NCBI GenBank assembly: GCA_964250805.1 | Contig: CAXUHG010000067.1 | Span: forward strand, 1-29,449 | From: JBBQVS01 sp964250805 | GTDB taxonomy: Bacteria > Chloroflexota > Ktedonobacteria > Ktedonobacterales > Ktedonobacteraceae | Reading direction: 5' to 3' | Length of the DNA stretch: 29,449 nt | In this document: piece after piece, positions 16,000-23,532 of the stretch | Layout of the letters: each line of letters begins with the position of its first letter | Numbering within the stretch: position 1 is the stretch's first letter | Program-made: the position numbers and the translations under genes | Notes under the pieces: model-generated | What the model was told of the DNA's origin: nothing | Databases searched by the model: none | Seen by the model: only the letters and a program-made list of their open reading frames with translations

Positions 16000-16007
16000 G
16001 TTTTATG
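16000..16007. repeat. Right 8-bp target duplication of the outer ISL3 element
   Basis: Exact copy of GTTTTATG found at 12362-12369. The undisturbed site would have read CAGACCC-GTTTTATG-TGACAAAC. Confidence 0.88.
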
Positions 16008-16468
16008 TGACAAACGACATTCATCTCCGTGGCCTCGTCCGTGAACTCACGCATAATCCTGAACAACAACAGAATAGCGAGTATGCACGCACCTTTCAAC
16101 AAGAGGGGGCGCACGAGCATCTGACTCCCGAGACGCTCAGTGCCTGGGTGAAAGACCCGGTAGCACACGAACGGTACATGGAGGGTTTCCGCCGCTCAGG
16201 TACAGAAGCGATGCTCAATTACTATAAGCAGAACTATCCACATCCTCCCTATCAAGAATATTCATCGTCGGTCGTCAAGATACAAGCACCTGTTCTGCAA
16301 ATTCATGGTCTGGAGGATCAACACCTTCTAGCTCCATCTCTTAATAACACCTGGGAATGGCTTGAGAATGACTGGACCCTGCTGACCATTCCCCACGCTG
16401 GACACTTCGTGCTGCATGACGCTGCCGATTTGGTCACTCGTGCCATATCGAGCTGGCTCAAATGCTAG
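16007..16468 (+). pseudogene. Alpha/beta hydrolase, C-terminal half only
   Basis: The frame from GTG 16007 reads TNDIHLRGLVRELTHNPEQQ and later QAPVLQIHGLEDQHLLAP and TIPHAGHFVLHDAADLV, the lid and C-terminal part of an epoxide-hydrolase/haloalkane-dehalogenase-like protein. The triad Asp (GLED) and His (AGHF) are present. The N-terminal half, with the oxyanion HG motif and the nucleophile elbow, is missing. Because the IS target duplication is perfect, the sequence left of 12362 was once joined here. It does not encode the missing half, so the gene was truncated before the IS arrived. Confidence 0.75.
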
Positions 16469-16620
16469 CTAGGCAAAGGCCCACCTCACGAATGGCTCAA
16501 CATTGATTCGAAGATATAAGAAAGGTGATGAACGCTGCCCAACGATCTGGGCGGCGTTTGGAAGACTATATGGAGTAGGGAGTTGAGTACTAATCATACG
16601 GAAAACAACGATAAAGCAAG

Positions 16621-17118
16621 TTGATTGTGGAACATTGGGATGAAATGCGGCGCGTGGTCGCATCGATCCATCATGGAACCGTCGCTGCAAGTTTGCGCAT
16701 GCGCAAACTTGCAGCCTATCCATGTCAAAACCAAGTGGCAAGAGCACTCACCGAAATGGGAAAGCTGGAGCGGACAGCGTTCCTGTTGGAGTATTTTCGC
16801 GACGAGTCGCTCTGGCAGTGTATGCTGATCAGCTTGAATAAAGGGGATGCATTGCATGCACTCGCACGTCAACTCTCCTTTGGTCAGTTAGGAGATTTGC
16901 GAGATCGGGCATTTGAAGATCAAATGCATCGGATGAGTTGCTTGCATTTGATCAGGGCTGCTATTGCTGCATGGAACACTGTCTATCTCACAGAAGCAAT
17001 TGCCCCCTTACGCACGCGAGGCGAAACTATCCCAGAAGCGACCGCTACACATATCGCACCCCTCGGCTGGGAGCACATTCGTCTGATCGGCGACTATCAT
17101 TTTGCCCCGCAGTCCTAG
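16621..17118 (+). pseudogene. tnpA: Tn3-family transposase TnpA, C-terminal fragment
   Basis: The frame reads LIVEHWDEMRRVVASIHHGT, RKLAAYPCQNQVARALTEMG, KLERTAFLLEYFRDESLW, NKGDALHALARQLSFGQLG, LRDRAFEDQMHRMSCLHL and NTVYLTEAIAPLR. This is the conserved C-terminal region of Tn3 transposases, about 165 of roughly 1000 residues. Upstream sequence does not continue the protein in frame, and no 38-bp GGGG...TAAG-type Tn3 end was recognised downstream. It is a relic, unrelated in position to the other Tn3 fragment at 28.5 kb. Confidence 0.85.
16684..16715. repeat. Perfect 32-bp palindrome in the Tn3 fragment
   Basis: GCTGCAAGTTTGCGCA (16684-16699) is followed without spacer by its exact inverse complement (16700-16715). 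In frame it encodes AASLRMRKLAA of the transposase. It may be chance codon choice or conversion between complementary codons; a cruciform is possible. Confidence 0.8.
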
Positions 17119-17541
17119 TTTCTTTGGAAAATCTTCGTCCATTACGTCTGCAAGGGGAAGGAGAGAGTGCTTAAGATGACGGAAGAGACGCTATTTCGTT
17201 TCGAACGATGAAGACTGCATCTATGAAGGGAGAAAAGTAACAACAATGACGCGTTTCTCCCTTCATAGATGCAGGGAAATAGGTCATTTCGGGAGAAGTC
17301 TGTGGTGTACATACAAACTTTCAACGAGTGAATCTATCCACATATTCTGGCGAAAAAAGAAAACACTTTTTCACAAGGGACATGAACTTTCTTGGCTTGT
17401 GAAGCAGTATGAACAAAAAACACATCAGGGGAGAGAAATGCAATCGTCATCAGAATACGTGGATAGATTCCACTTTCAGAATGTTAGGATTACAGCCTAC
17501 ACAATCATGCAACTCGCCACCATCCACTCCTCACAGAGACA
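17119..17541. other. Gene-free region with a long hairpin, between convergent genes
   Basis: Between the Tn3 fragment and the convergent TetR gene. The main structure is the 21-bp inverted repeat at 17215-17274 (own entry). Open frames here have no recognisable content and no ribosome sites I would trust. Confidence 0.4.
17215..17274. repeat. 21-bp perfect inverted repeat with 18-nt loop
   Basis: CTGCATCTATGAAGGGAGAA plus one more base (17215-17235) pairs exactly with 17254-17274. No T-run follows on either side, so a classical terminator is doubtful. It could be a small element, a recombination site or a two-way terminator between the Tn3 relic and the TetR gene. Confidence 0.55.
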
Positions 17542-18153
17542 TTAGTCGGGTGCAATGCCTGCCAGAGCGAGTTGCTCTACCCCTTTCATCATCACCAACA
17601 TGACCGTGTCTGCCATCTCATTTGAAGAGAGTGTCGTTGACGTTTGCCAGCGTTGCATTGCTGCACCTAAAATAGTCCAACTCATCATATGAGCAATCGT
17701 TTCCAATGGAACCGACGGGCGGATTTTTCCCTGCTGATTCAGCCATTCGAGTAAGAATTTGACCATTCCCTCACGTGCAACCTGTTCAAATATCGTAGGT
17801 TCCAACGGTGGCACTATCTCCTCGGGGCGATGCAAAGAACGATCTCTGCTCTCACAACACTCGATCACGATCCGAATGAAAAGGTGCAGTGTGCTTCTAT
17901 CCCATTGAGAGACCGGAGGAAGAGTCTCGCTCAGAGTCTGGTGTATCTTCTCACTGATGATCGCCTCCAGCAACGCATATTTATCGGGAAAATGAGCATA
18001 AAAGGTCGCTCGGTTGACATTTGCCCGGTCTGTCACATCCTGAATACTGATCCCCGGAAAGCCTTTCTCGTTCAGGACTTCAACGAACGCCTGCTTTAAG
18101 AGTTGCTGTGTTCGTTGAGCACGTCGGTCCCTGTTTTTGGGTGTGGTAGCCAT
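17542..18153 (-). CDS. TetR-family transcriptional regulator (divergent from P450)
   Basis: Repressor of 203 aa. The start at ATG 18153 (MATTPKNRDRRAQRT) has AGGAG 8 nt upstream; the frame is open 11 codons further. N-terminal HTH: QLLKQAFVEVLNEKGFPGIS, then IQDVTDRANVNRATFYAHFP and DKYALLEAIISEKI. The C-terminal part (WDRSTLHLFIRIVIECC, MSWTILGAAMQRW) resembles TetR_C_7/AcrR-like ligand domains. It is divergent from the P450 gene across about 290 bp and probably controls the P450-reductase pair; the inducer is unknown. Confidence 0.92.
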   Translation of the reverse strand: MATTPKNRDRRAQRTQQLLKQAFVEVLNEKGFPGISIQDVTDRANVNRATFYAHFPDKYALLEAIISEKIHQTLSETLPPVSQWDRSTLHLFIRIVIECCESRDRSLHRPEEIVPPLEPTIFEQVAREGMVKFLLEWLNQQGKIRPSVPLETIAHMMSWTILGAAMQRWQTSTTLSSNEMADTVMLVMMKGVEQLALAGIAPD

Positions 18154-18265
18154 ACATATTGCTCCTCTCTGCTCGACTTCTGCCAATTTTACCGAGTCAT
18201 CTTGTCTGATTCCCCAACACTTTCTTGAGCTTGTTCCCTATCCAACACATATGTAGAATTGCTTA

Positions 18266-18294
18266 TTGATTGTTCTCTGCTTACAGATTACTAT
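18266..18294 (+). promoter_or_regulatory. Predicted promoter of the P450 operon
   Basis: TTGATT (18266-18271), a 17-bp spacer and TACTAT (18289-18294) place the start near 18301, giving a leader of about 145 nt before ATG 18447. In the leader, TTCGGA (18375-18380) and TCCGAA (18388-18393) form an inverted repeat around 7 nt, a possible operator or hairpin. Confidence 0.5.
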
Positions 18295-18446
18295 TATGAA
18301 CGATGGCTGTTGAATACGCAACAGAAGAACAATAAGAACATGCTCGGATGGACGGGGTCACATTGTCCCCAACGTTCGGAAAGAATCTCCGAAGGGGCAT
18401 AGCAAGGCCGCTCTACGGGAAGTCATTGTTGAAAGGATACATTTAC

Positions 18447-19685
18447 ATGAAAACACTTACATTTGCTGACTTAATCAGTCAGGATACCGAAAAAACTCCC
18501 TATGCGTTTTATGGAAAACTGCGTGAGCAGGGATCGCTCTCCTATATCGCCGATTTTGGCGGTATGGGAGGAGCCTGGATTGCAACGAACTATGACGATG
18601 CCCTCACCATTCTGAAAGATCCACGTTTTCTGAAAGATGCGCGTCTTCTCAAAGAGCGGCAGGACTATTTTCACTCAGAGCAGGGGTCCTTCCAGGGGGA
18701 GATATCCTGGAAAAATTCTCTGCTCTGGAGGCGAGATATGCTCCTGGTAGACCCTCCTGATCATGGTCGCCTACGTGGGTTGGTCTCCAACGTCTTCACG
18801 CCACGCATGATTGAGCAATGGCGTCCACGCATCCAGCAGATTGCGGATGAGCTGTTAGATGTTGTTCAAGAACAAAGGACGATAGATGTCATCGCCGATT
18901 TTGCCTATCCACTCCCCATCAACGTCATTTCAGACATATTAGGGATTCCCTTACAGGATCGAACGCTTTTTCGCAATTGGGTACAGGCCATCGCACGTCC
19001 TCCCGAGGGGCAAGAGCAAGAAGAGGCACAAACTGCCGCCGGTGAAGCGTTTATTGACTACCTCAAAGCGTTGCTGGCTGAGAAGCGTACCCATCCCGGC
19101 GATGATCTGACGAGTGGACTGGTGCAAGCGAAAGACAATGTGGATGCTTTGAGCGAAACCGAGCTCATTTCGACGATCTTGCTCCTCATTGTCGCTGGAC
19201 ATGAAACCACGCTCAATTTAATTGGGACTGGGACGCTAGCACTGTTACAACATCCTGACCAACTGCGTCTGTTGCAACAGGATGCTTCCTTGATTCCTTC
19301 TGCCATTGAGGAATTATTGCGCTACTCCTCTCCGGTCAGCATAACCTCACCTCGATGGGCGGGCGAGGATATCTCCTTGCACGGCAACGTGATTCGCAAG
19401 GGCGATCTGGTGTTTCTTTCCCTGATTGCGGTGAATACTGATCCACAGCAATTCTCTGATCCTGAAACACTGGATCTAACGCGCCAGGTGAAGAAACATT
19501 TGGCCTTTGGCAGGGGTATTCATGTCTGCTTGGGTGCGCCATTGGCACGTCTGGAAGGTCAGATTGCTTTCAGCACGTTATTGCGTCGTCTGCCTCACAT
19601 ACAACTGGCCTGTGAGCCAGAGCAACTCTTCTGGAATCCCTACTTCGCTTTACATGGTCCTATGAGTCTGCCGGTAACATTCTAG
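18447..19685 (+). CDS. Bacterial cytochrome P450 (CYP107-like class)
   Basis: Soluble monooxygenase of 412 aa. The start at ATG 18447 (MKTLTFADLISQDTEKTPYA) has AAAGGA about 10 nt upstream; an upstream ATG (18348) in frame has no ribosome site. Hallmarks in order: DPPDHGRLRGLVSNVFTPR, the I-helix LIVAGHETTLNLIG, the K-helix ExxR (EELLRY), and the haem loop HLAFGRGIHVCLGAPLARLE with Cys361 as haem ligand. No ferredoxin or ferredoxin reductase gene is nearby, so electrons come from elsewhere in the genome. A ketopantoate-reductase-like gene follows after 62 nt. Substrate unknown: detoxification or secondary metabolism are both possible. Confidence 0.97.
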   Translation: MKTLTFADLISQDTEKTPYAFYGKLREQGSLSYIADFGGMGGAWIATNYDDALTILKDPRFLKDARLLKERQDYFHSEQGSFQGEISWKNSLLWRRDMLLVDPPDHGRLRGLVSNVFTPRMIEQWRPRIQQIADELLDVVQEQRTIDVIADFAYPLPINVISDILGIPLQDRTLFRNWVQAIARPPEGQEQEEAQTAAGEAFIDYLKALLAEKRTHPGDDLTSGLVQAKDNVDALSETELISTILLLIVAGHETTLNLIGTGTLALLQHPDQLRLLQQDASLIPSAIEELLRYSSPVSITSPRWAGEDISLHGNVIRKGDLVFLSLIAVNTDPQQFSDPETLDLTRQVKKHLAFGRGIHVCLGAPLARLEGQIAFSTLLRRLPHIQLACEPEQLFWNPYFALHGPMSLPVTF

Positions 19686-19747
19686 ATCACATATCTCCAT
19701 CTATCGCGAATACGTGCGATGGAGCTATCAACCAGGAGGTTTATACT

Positions 19748-20674
19748 ATGAAAATAGTAATTTATGGTGCGGGTGTTTTGGGCAGTTATCTTGCTCATGT
19801 GCTAGTGCGTGGAGGCAATGATGTCACCGTGCTTGCTAGAGGAAAGCGCATTGAAGAACTGAAGGGAGATGGACTTGTCATTCGCCATTATCTACAGCGG
19901 AAAACGACAGTTGACAAGGTACATGTCATCAGTACACTGCGGCCAGATGATGTCTACGACCTTCTCTTCGTGGTGGTGCAGTATTCTGATATCCAGGCAA
20001 TCCTCCCTGTTCTCGCAGAAAATCAGAGCCGCCATCTTGTTTTTGTAGGCAATAATGCAGATGCTCGCGTCATTGAACAGTATCTCAAGGAAAACAGTTC
20101 TGTGGAAAAACAGGTCGCATTCGGCTTTCAAGCCTCAGGAGGACGGCGAGAAAATGGTCGCATCATCTGCGTGCGTGGAGGCGGGCGTATGGATATTGGT
20201 GGGCTAGACGGCGATCTCTCCTGGCGGCCTCTACTCGAAAGAGCCTTTGAACAGGCCAACTATAGGCTGGTTTTTTCTGAGAGGATTGATGCATGGTTAA
20301 AAAGTCACATCGTCCCTGTTTTGGTACTCAGCTATGCGACGTATGCTGGTGAGGGTGCTTTACGCAAAGCTGTTGGAGACAAAAAGCTGCTAAACCACAT
20401 CATCGGAGCATTGGACGAGGGATACAAGGTCTTAGAAACACTTGGATATACGATTACCCCTGCAAGTCAGGCGCAGTTTGTTCGTACAGGGCGGTTTATA
20501 CTTCCCCTGCTCCTCAAGATATATGCACTCACACCACTGACCAAACTTGTAGACCCGATGTCGCAATTTGATGAGACGATAGCGTTAACGAATGCCTTCG
20601 ATGATTTGAAGCAAAAAGCACACATTTTGACCCCGAATTGGGATGCGCTTGAAAGGTACGTTCCAGGTGTCTAA
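19748..20674 (+). CDS. ApbA/PanE-family (ketopantoate reductase-like) oxidoreductase
   Basis: NAD(P)H-dependent reductase of 308 aa. ATG 19748 has AGGAGG 9 nt upstream. The Rossmann N-terminus is MKIVIYGAGVLGSYLAHVLV with GxGxxG at residues 7-12; the C-terminal helical domain has the family lysine in DAWLKSHIVP and ends WDALERYVPG. Whether it makes pantoate is doubtful: its place behind a P450 gene and a TetR regulator points to a dedicated alcohol/ketone step on the P450 product (inference). No other pantothenate gene is in the window. Confidence 0.88.
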   Translation: MKIVIYGAGVLGSYLAHVLVRGGNDVTVLARGKRIEELKGDGLVIRHYLQRKTTVDKVHVISTLRPDDVYDLLFVVVQYSDIQAILPVLAENQSRHLVFVGNNADARVIEQYLKENSSVEKQVAFGFQASGGRRENGRIICVRGGGRMDIGGLDGDLSWRPLLERAFEQANYRLVFSERIDAWLKSHIVPVLVLSYATYAGEGALRKAVGDKKLLNHIIGALDEGYKVLETLGYTITPASQAQFVRTGRFILPLLLKIYALTPLTKLVDPMSQFDETIALTNAFDDLKQKAHILTPNWDALERYVPGV

Positions 20675-20959
20675 GCGGATGCTGTTCCTCACTGCCTAGT
20701 ACATCACGAGCGTGCGGAGACTTCATCCCTCCCCGAAAAGAGTGACATCCTCTCGTCCCTTTCACAAGGATGAATGGATAGCAAGGTGTCCCCGAGCGAA
20801 AAGAGGAGAAAAATGCCGCTCCAAGTTCTCTGGCAACCGAATTTCATAGTGCTTCCAAGGACGAAAGGAATGACATCGTATCACAATCACGTTTTCTCTT
20901 TTTGTGGGCTTTCTCAAAGGGGTAGGAGTTGCTCTTGTTCCTAACCTTGTGATTGCATT
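20675..20959. other. Gene-free stretch before an IS110 remnant
   Basis: No convincing gene. Read on the minus strand it contains two similar segments, GATGTCATTCCTTTCGTCC (about 20860-20878) and GATGTCACTCTTTTCGGGG (about 20733-20751), with GC-rich sequence around the second. This may be the remains of a mobile element or structured RNA, but I cannot name one. Confidence 0.3.
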
Positions 20960-21229
20960 TCTCACGAGTCAGTCCACCGACGATTGGGATGTATCAAACC
21001 CTTGCGGAATGCTTTGCATCAAATTGCTTGGCAAAGTACGCTGCAAGAAAAGTGGGCCCTGGCCTACTATGAGCGCAAACGCGCAGAAGGGAAGAGTCAT
21101 AGCGTCGCTGTTCGTGCTTTGTCGAATATTTGGGCACGCGTTCTTTTCGCCATGCTCAAGTCTCACAAGCCCTATGATCCGACGACCTTTGAGCAGGCCC
21201 AGCGACTTCATGCCCCCAAAGCGGCTTAG
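20960..21229 (+). pseudogene. IS110-family transposase, C-terminal remnant
   Basis: The frame reads ESVHRRLGCIKPLRNALHQI, AWQSTLQEKWALAYYERKRA, EGKSHSVAVRALSNIWARVL and TTFEQAQRLHAPKAA to a stop at 21229, the end of the Transposase_20 domain of IS110 proteins. Roughly the last 90 residues remain; the DEDD domain is gone. It faces the intact IS110 transposase gene and comes from a different IS110 lineage, judged by its C-terminus. Confidence 0.8.
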
Positions 21230-21246
21230 GAGCGCTTTTTCTTGAG

Positions 21247-21272
21247 AGGCAAAAACGCCTGTTTTTTTGCCT
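21247..21272. terminator. Hairpin between the two IS110 genes
   Basis: AGGCAAAAA (21247-21255) pairs with TTTTTGCCT (21264-21272). Lying 18 nt after the stop of the IS110 remnant and downstream of the convergent intact gene, it could stop transcription from both sides. Confidence 0.45.
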
Positions 21273-21351
21273 TCAACTGAGCATGTCTTCTTCTGACCAT
21301 GCAAGCAGCGTGGTGTCAAGGAAAACTCTTATGAAATCTTAAAAGGATGAG

Positions 21352-22779
21352 TTAATACGTAGGAAGCTGAATCAGTTTGTTTGGCTTTACGTAGGACGAA
21401 GACGACTGGTATTGTCCAGATCGATGCTTGCGGTGGATTTCTGGATCATAGAGTTCCATGTCTGGCTGTTTCGTGCCAGGAATCCATTTGCTCATTGTTT
21501 CCTGGTCCTTTTTCAGCAGAACGTAGGCAACAGAGATCATTTGTCCTGCAATGCGACCAATTACTTTTCCACGAGCTGTATATTTACGCGTGCGTTCATC
21601 GTAACTGCATTTAATTGGAACTAGGCGTTCATAAATCCTTGCCCACTCGCAGTCCATTTTGATCGCTGTCCAGACAATCAAATACATCATTTGCTTCATT
21701 TGGCGTGTTCCTCGTGGGGAGAGGCGTGCGCTATCCAAGGTATGCCCAGATTGCGCGACTGCGGGTGCCCAGCCAAAGTAGGCTTTGAGCTGAGAGGGAC
21801 GTTCAAAATTCGCAATGTTGCCGATCATGGCAATCATGGTAGCTGCAGGAATCGCCCCGATGCCCGGTATGGACATGAGAATTTGCCCTTCACGAGAGTT
21901 CTTGACGATCTGCGTCATCTCTGTTTCCAGTTTTTCAAGATGCTTGCGAATGAGTTCAAGTTCCTCGATCAACTGCTCCTGCTCGAAGGTGAGACCTCGC
22001 AACCGCCCTGGGTCTTTTGTTCCGATGCTGTGTGTTGCCAGTTGCTGCAATTCAACCAGCTTCACATCGGAGGGATGATGACCGATCCGAGCCGCTTGTA
22101 AAGCACTCACACTCGCTGCCATCAGTGCTGCAGGAGTAGGAAACTGTTTGCGCAGTGCAAGGGCAGAAGGCAAATTCGGGTCTTTCACGACGTGTGTTAA
22201 TTCAGGAAAGAGTTCGTCACAGATGGCCGTCAACTTGTTTTTGCGTTGTGTGCTTTCCGCAATCAACTCATACCGATGTCGAACCATTCCTTTGAGCTGA
22301 GCTGCCGCCTCAGTTGGCGGAGCTAGACGACGTATTGCTTGCAGCTTGTCAGCTACCTGAGCACCTAGCTCAAGTTGGCTGTACAAGTGGTTCGCTAGGC
22401 CAAGGGCGTCGCGTTTGTCAGTTTTGAGCATCCCCGCTTGCCGCTTCTGGACATGCAGCACAAAAACGCTAATATCCATCTCTTGTAAATACTGGAGCAA
22501 GGCACGATGATAGTGACCAGTCACTTCCATGACGACGTAGACCTGGGTGAGTGGAACATAGGAAGTCATGCGATCTACCAGCGACCGGAAGCCTTCTCGT
22601 GAGTTCTCAAAGGACAAGGCCGGACAGCTTTCAAATCGTTGATGTCGAGTCAGCAAGGTTGGAGAGAGAAACCCGGCGACATGGGTCCCCTTTCCGACAT
22701 CCACTCCTACATACAAAGATTCATTTCTCAGCATCGGAATGACGTGAAGACCGGGATGCACTTTTTCTTTGGTTACCAT
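21352..22779 (-). CDS. IS110-family transposase (DEDD recombinase), intact
   Basis: RNA-guided type recombinase of 475 aa, full length. ATG 22779 is preceded by AAGGAGG at 7-8 nt. The RuvC-like DEDD residues are all present: Asp27 (YVGVDVGKGTHVAG), Glu85 (VVMEVTGHYH), Asp121 and Asp124 (KTDKRDALGLANHL). The C-terminal Tnp domain has SIPGIGAIPAATMIAMIGNI, AYFGWAPAVAQSGHTLDSAR and LSPRGTRQMKQMMYLIVWTA, including the serine region. IS110 members insert without terminal repeats and, in the IS110 subgroup, carry a bridge RNA in the leader; the structured sequence upstream fits this. The element's outer ends could not be fixed. Confidence 0.95.
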   Translation of the reverse strand: MVTKEKVHPGLHVIPMLRNESLYVGVDVGKGTHVAGFLSPTLLTRHQRFESCPALSFENSREGFRSLVDRMTSYVPLTQVYVVMEVTGHYHRALLQYLQEMDISVFVLHVQKRQAGMLKTDKRDALGLANHLYSQLELGAQVADKLQAIRRLAPPTEAAAQLKGMVRHRYELIAESTQRKNKLTAICDELFPELTHVVKDPNLPSALALRKQFPTPAALMAASVSALQAARIGHHPSDVKLVELQQLATHSIGTKDPGRLRGLTFEQEQLIEELELIRKHLEKLETEMTQIVKNSREGQILMSIPGIGAIPAATMIAMIGNIANFERPSQLKAYFGWAPAVAQSGHTLDSARLSPRGTRQMKQMMYLIVWTAIKMDCEWARIYERLVPIKCSYDERTRKYTARGKVIGRIAGQMISVAYVLLKKDQETMSKWIPGTKQPDMELYDPEIHRKHRSGQYQSSSSYVKPNKLIQLPTY

Positions 22780-22789
22780 CAGCCAACCT

Positions 22790-23020
22790 CCTTGGTGGCA
22801 CTTTTCTCATAGCTGTTCATCATCATTTTCTAGTCTACAGCACGCCTCACTGCCGTCAAGGGCAAGGGCTACGCCGCCACTCCGCTTCGCTCCGTGGCCC
22901 CTTGACAGCAGCTTCTGCGATGCTGTTAGAGACTTGTATGATGATGAAGCCGAAAAAAAGGTGGGTGGAGAAGCGAGGCTCCGTGGGCATGCCTCTGCCA
23001 ACTTCAGACCAGAAGTTCGG
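22790..23020 (-). ncRNA. Candidate IS110 bridge RNA / structured leader
   Basis: Directly upstream of the IS110 gene. A 13-bp stem with one G-U-type mismatch joins 22850-22862 (CTGCCGTCAAGGG) and 22899-22911 (CCCTTGACAGCAG), enclosing GCCAC/GTGGC (22876-22880, 22894-22898). Further out, AACTTC (23000-23005) and GAAGTT (23012-23017) form another hairpin. Known IS110 bridge RNAs lie in this position and consist of stem-loops with binding loops. Function, exact ends and loop targets are inferred. Confidence 0.4.
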
Positions 23021-23532
23021 CTTCAAACTCTTATCAGGAGTACGAACATGCCCCCCAGTTTTCCTTCAAGAGTCGAGCTCCAAAGCGAAGCAAGGGTTCT
23101 GCGGTGCCTGCTCCGGCGGCTAGCTACACCACCGTGCCTCTCCATCAACAACAATACACTGCTTTTTGTGAAAATTCAAGATTTCGTCTGAAGCGAAGCG
23201 GCTTGACACTACACTGCGGCATGGTACACTACTTCATGCTCGCTTGAAGGATTCTCCCATTCTCCTTGTTGCATTGCTTTCTCTCAATTTCTCACTGATG
23301 GGTTTTTAGGTCTTGACATAGAAAGTCTTTCTTGTCTTGAGAAGAGCATAACAGAATAGAGAACACGTTGTTAAGATAGCAGAAGAAGTACTACTCCTCG
23401 TTTCATGAGGACAAGAACTTTCCCTATTGGTCAAAATTATCTAGGCGGTGCCGTAGGGGGAGTCCTCTGGAAAACACTCCACGTGTATACCTGTTAAGGT
23501 CGTGCAAGAAGGAATGCAGAGCGAACTATTTC
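23021..23532. other. Gene-free region between IS110 and the WD40 gene, with an orphan promoter
   Basis: No gene is supported. The left part is GC-rich and may be the outer part of the IS110 element. A near-consensus promoter faces right at 23203-23230, but the next gene lies on the other strand and ends at 23533. The rest is AT-rich and unremarkable. Confidence 0.4.
23203..23230 (+). promoter_or_regulatory. Strong promoter-like sequence without a downstream gene
   Basis: TTGACA (23203-23208), a 16-bp spacer and TACACT (23225-23230). It points toward the 3' end of the minus-strand WD40 gene. It could drive a small RNA or antisense transcript, or be a leftover of a mobile element. Confidence 0.45.

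Noticed and set aside
17154..17175. GGGG...TTAAG resembling a Tn3 terminal repeat after the Tn3 fragment
   Set aside because: The GGGG-to-TAAG distance is 22 nt, not about 38, and its orientation is wrong for the right end of this transposase.
17246..17545. 99-codon plus-strand frame
   Set aside because: It starts in the loop of a hairpin, has no ribosome site and its residues resemble no protein family.
20733..20880. Possible omega/reRNA of an IS605 or IscB element, from repeated GATGTCA...TTTCG segments and GC-rich sequence
   Set aside because: No TnpB or IscB gene is nearby and I cannot match the sequence to a known RNA structure from memory.
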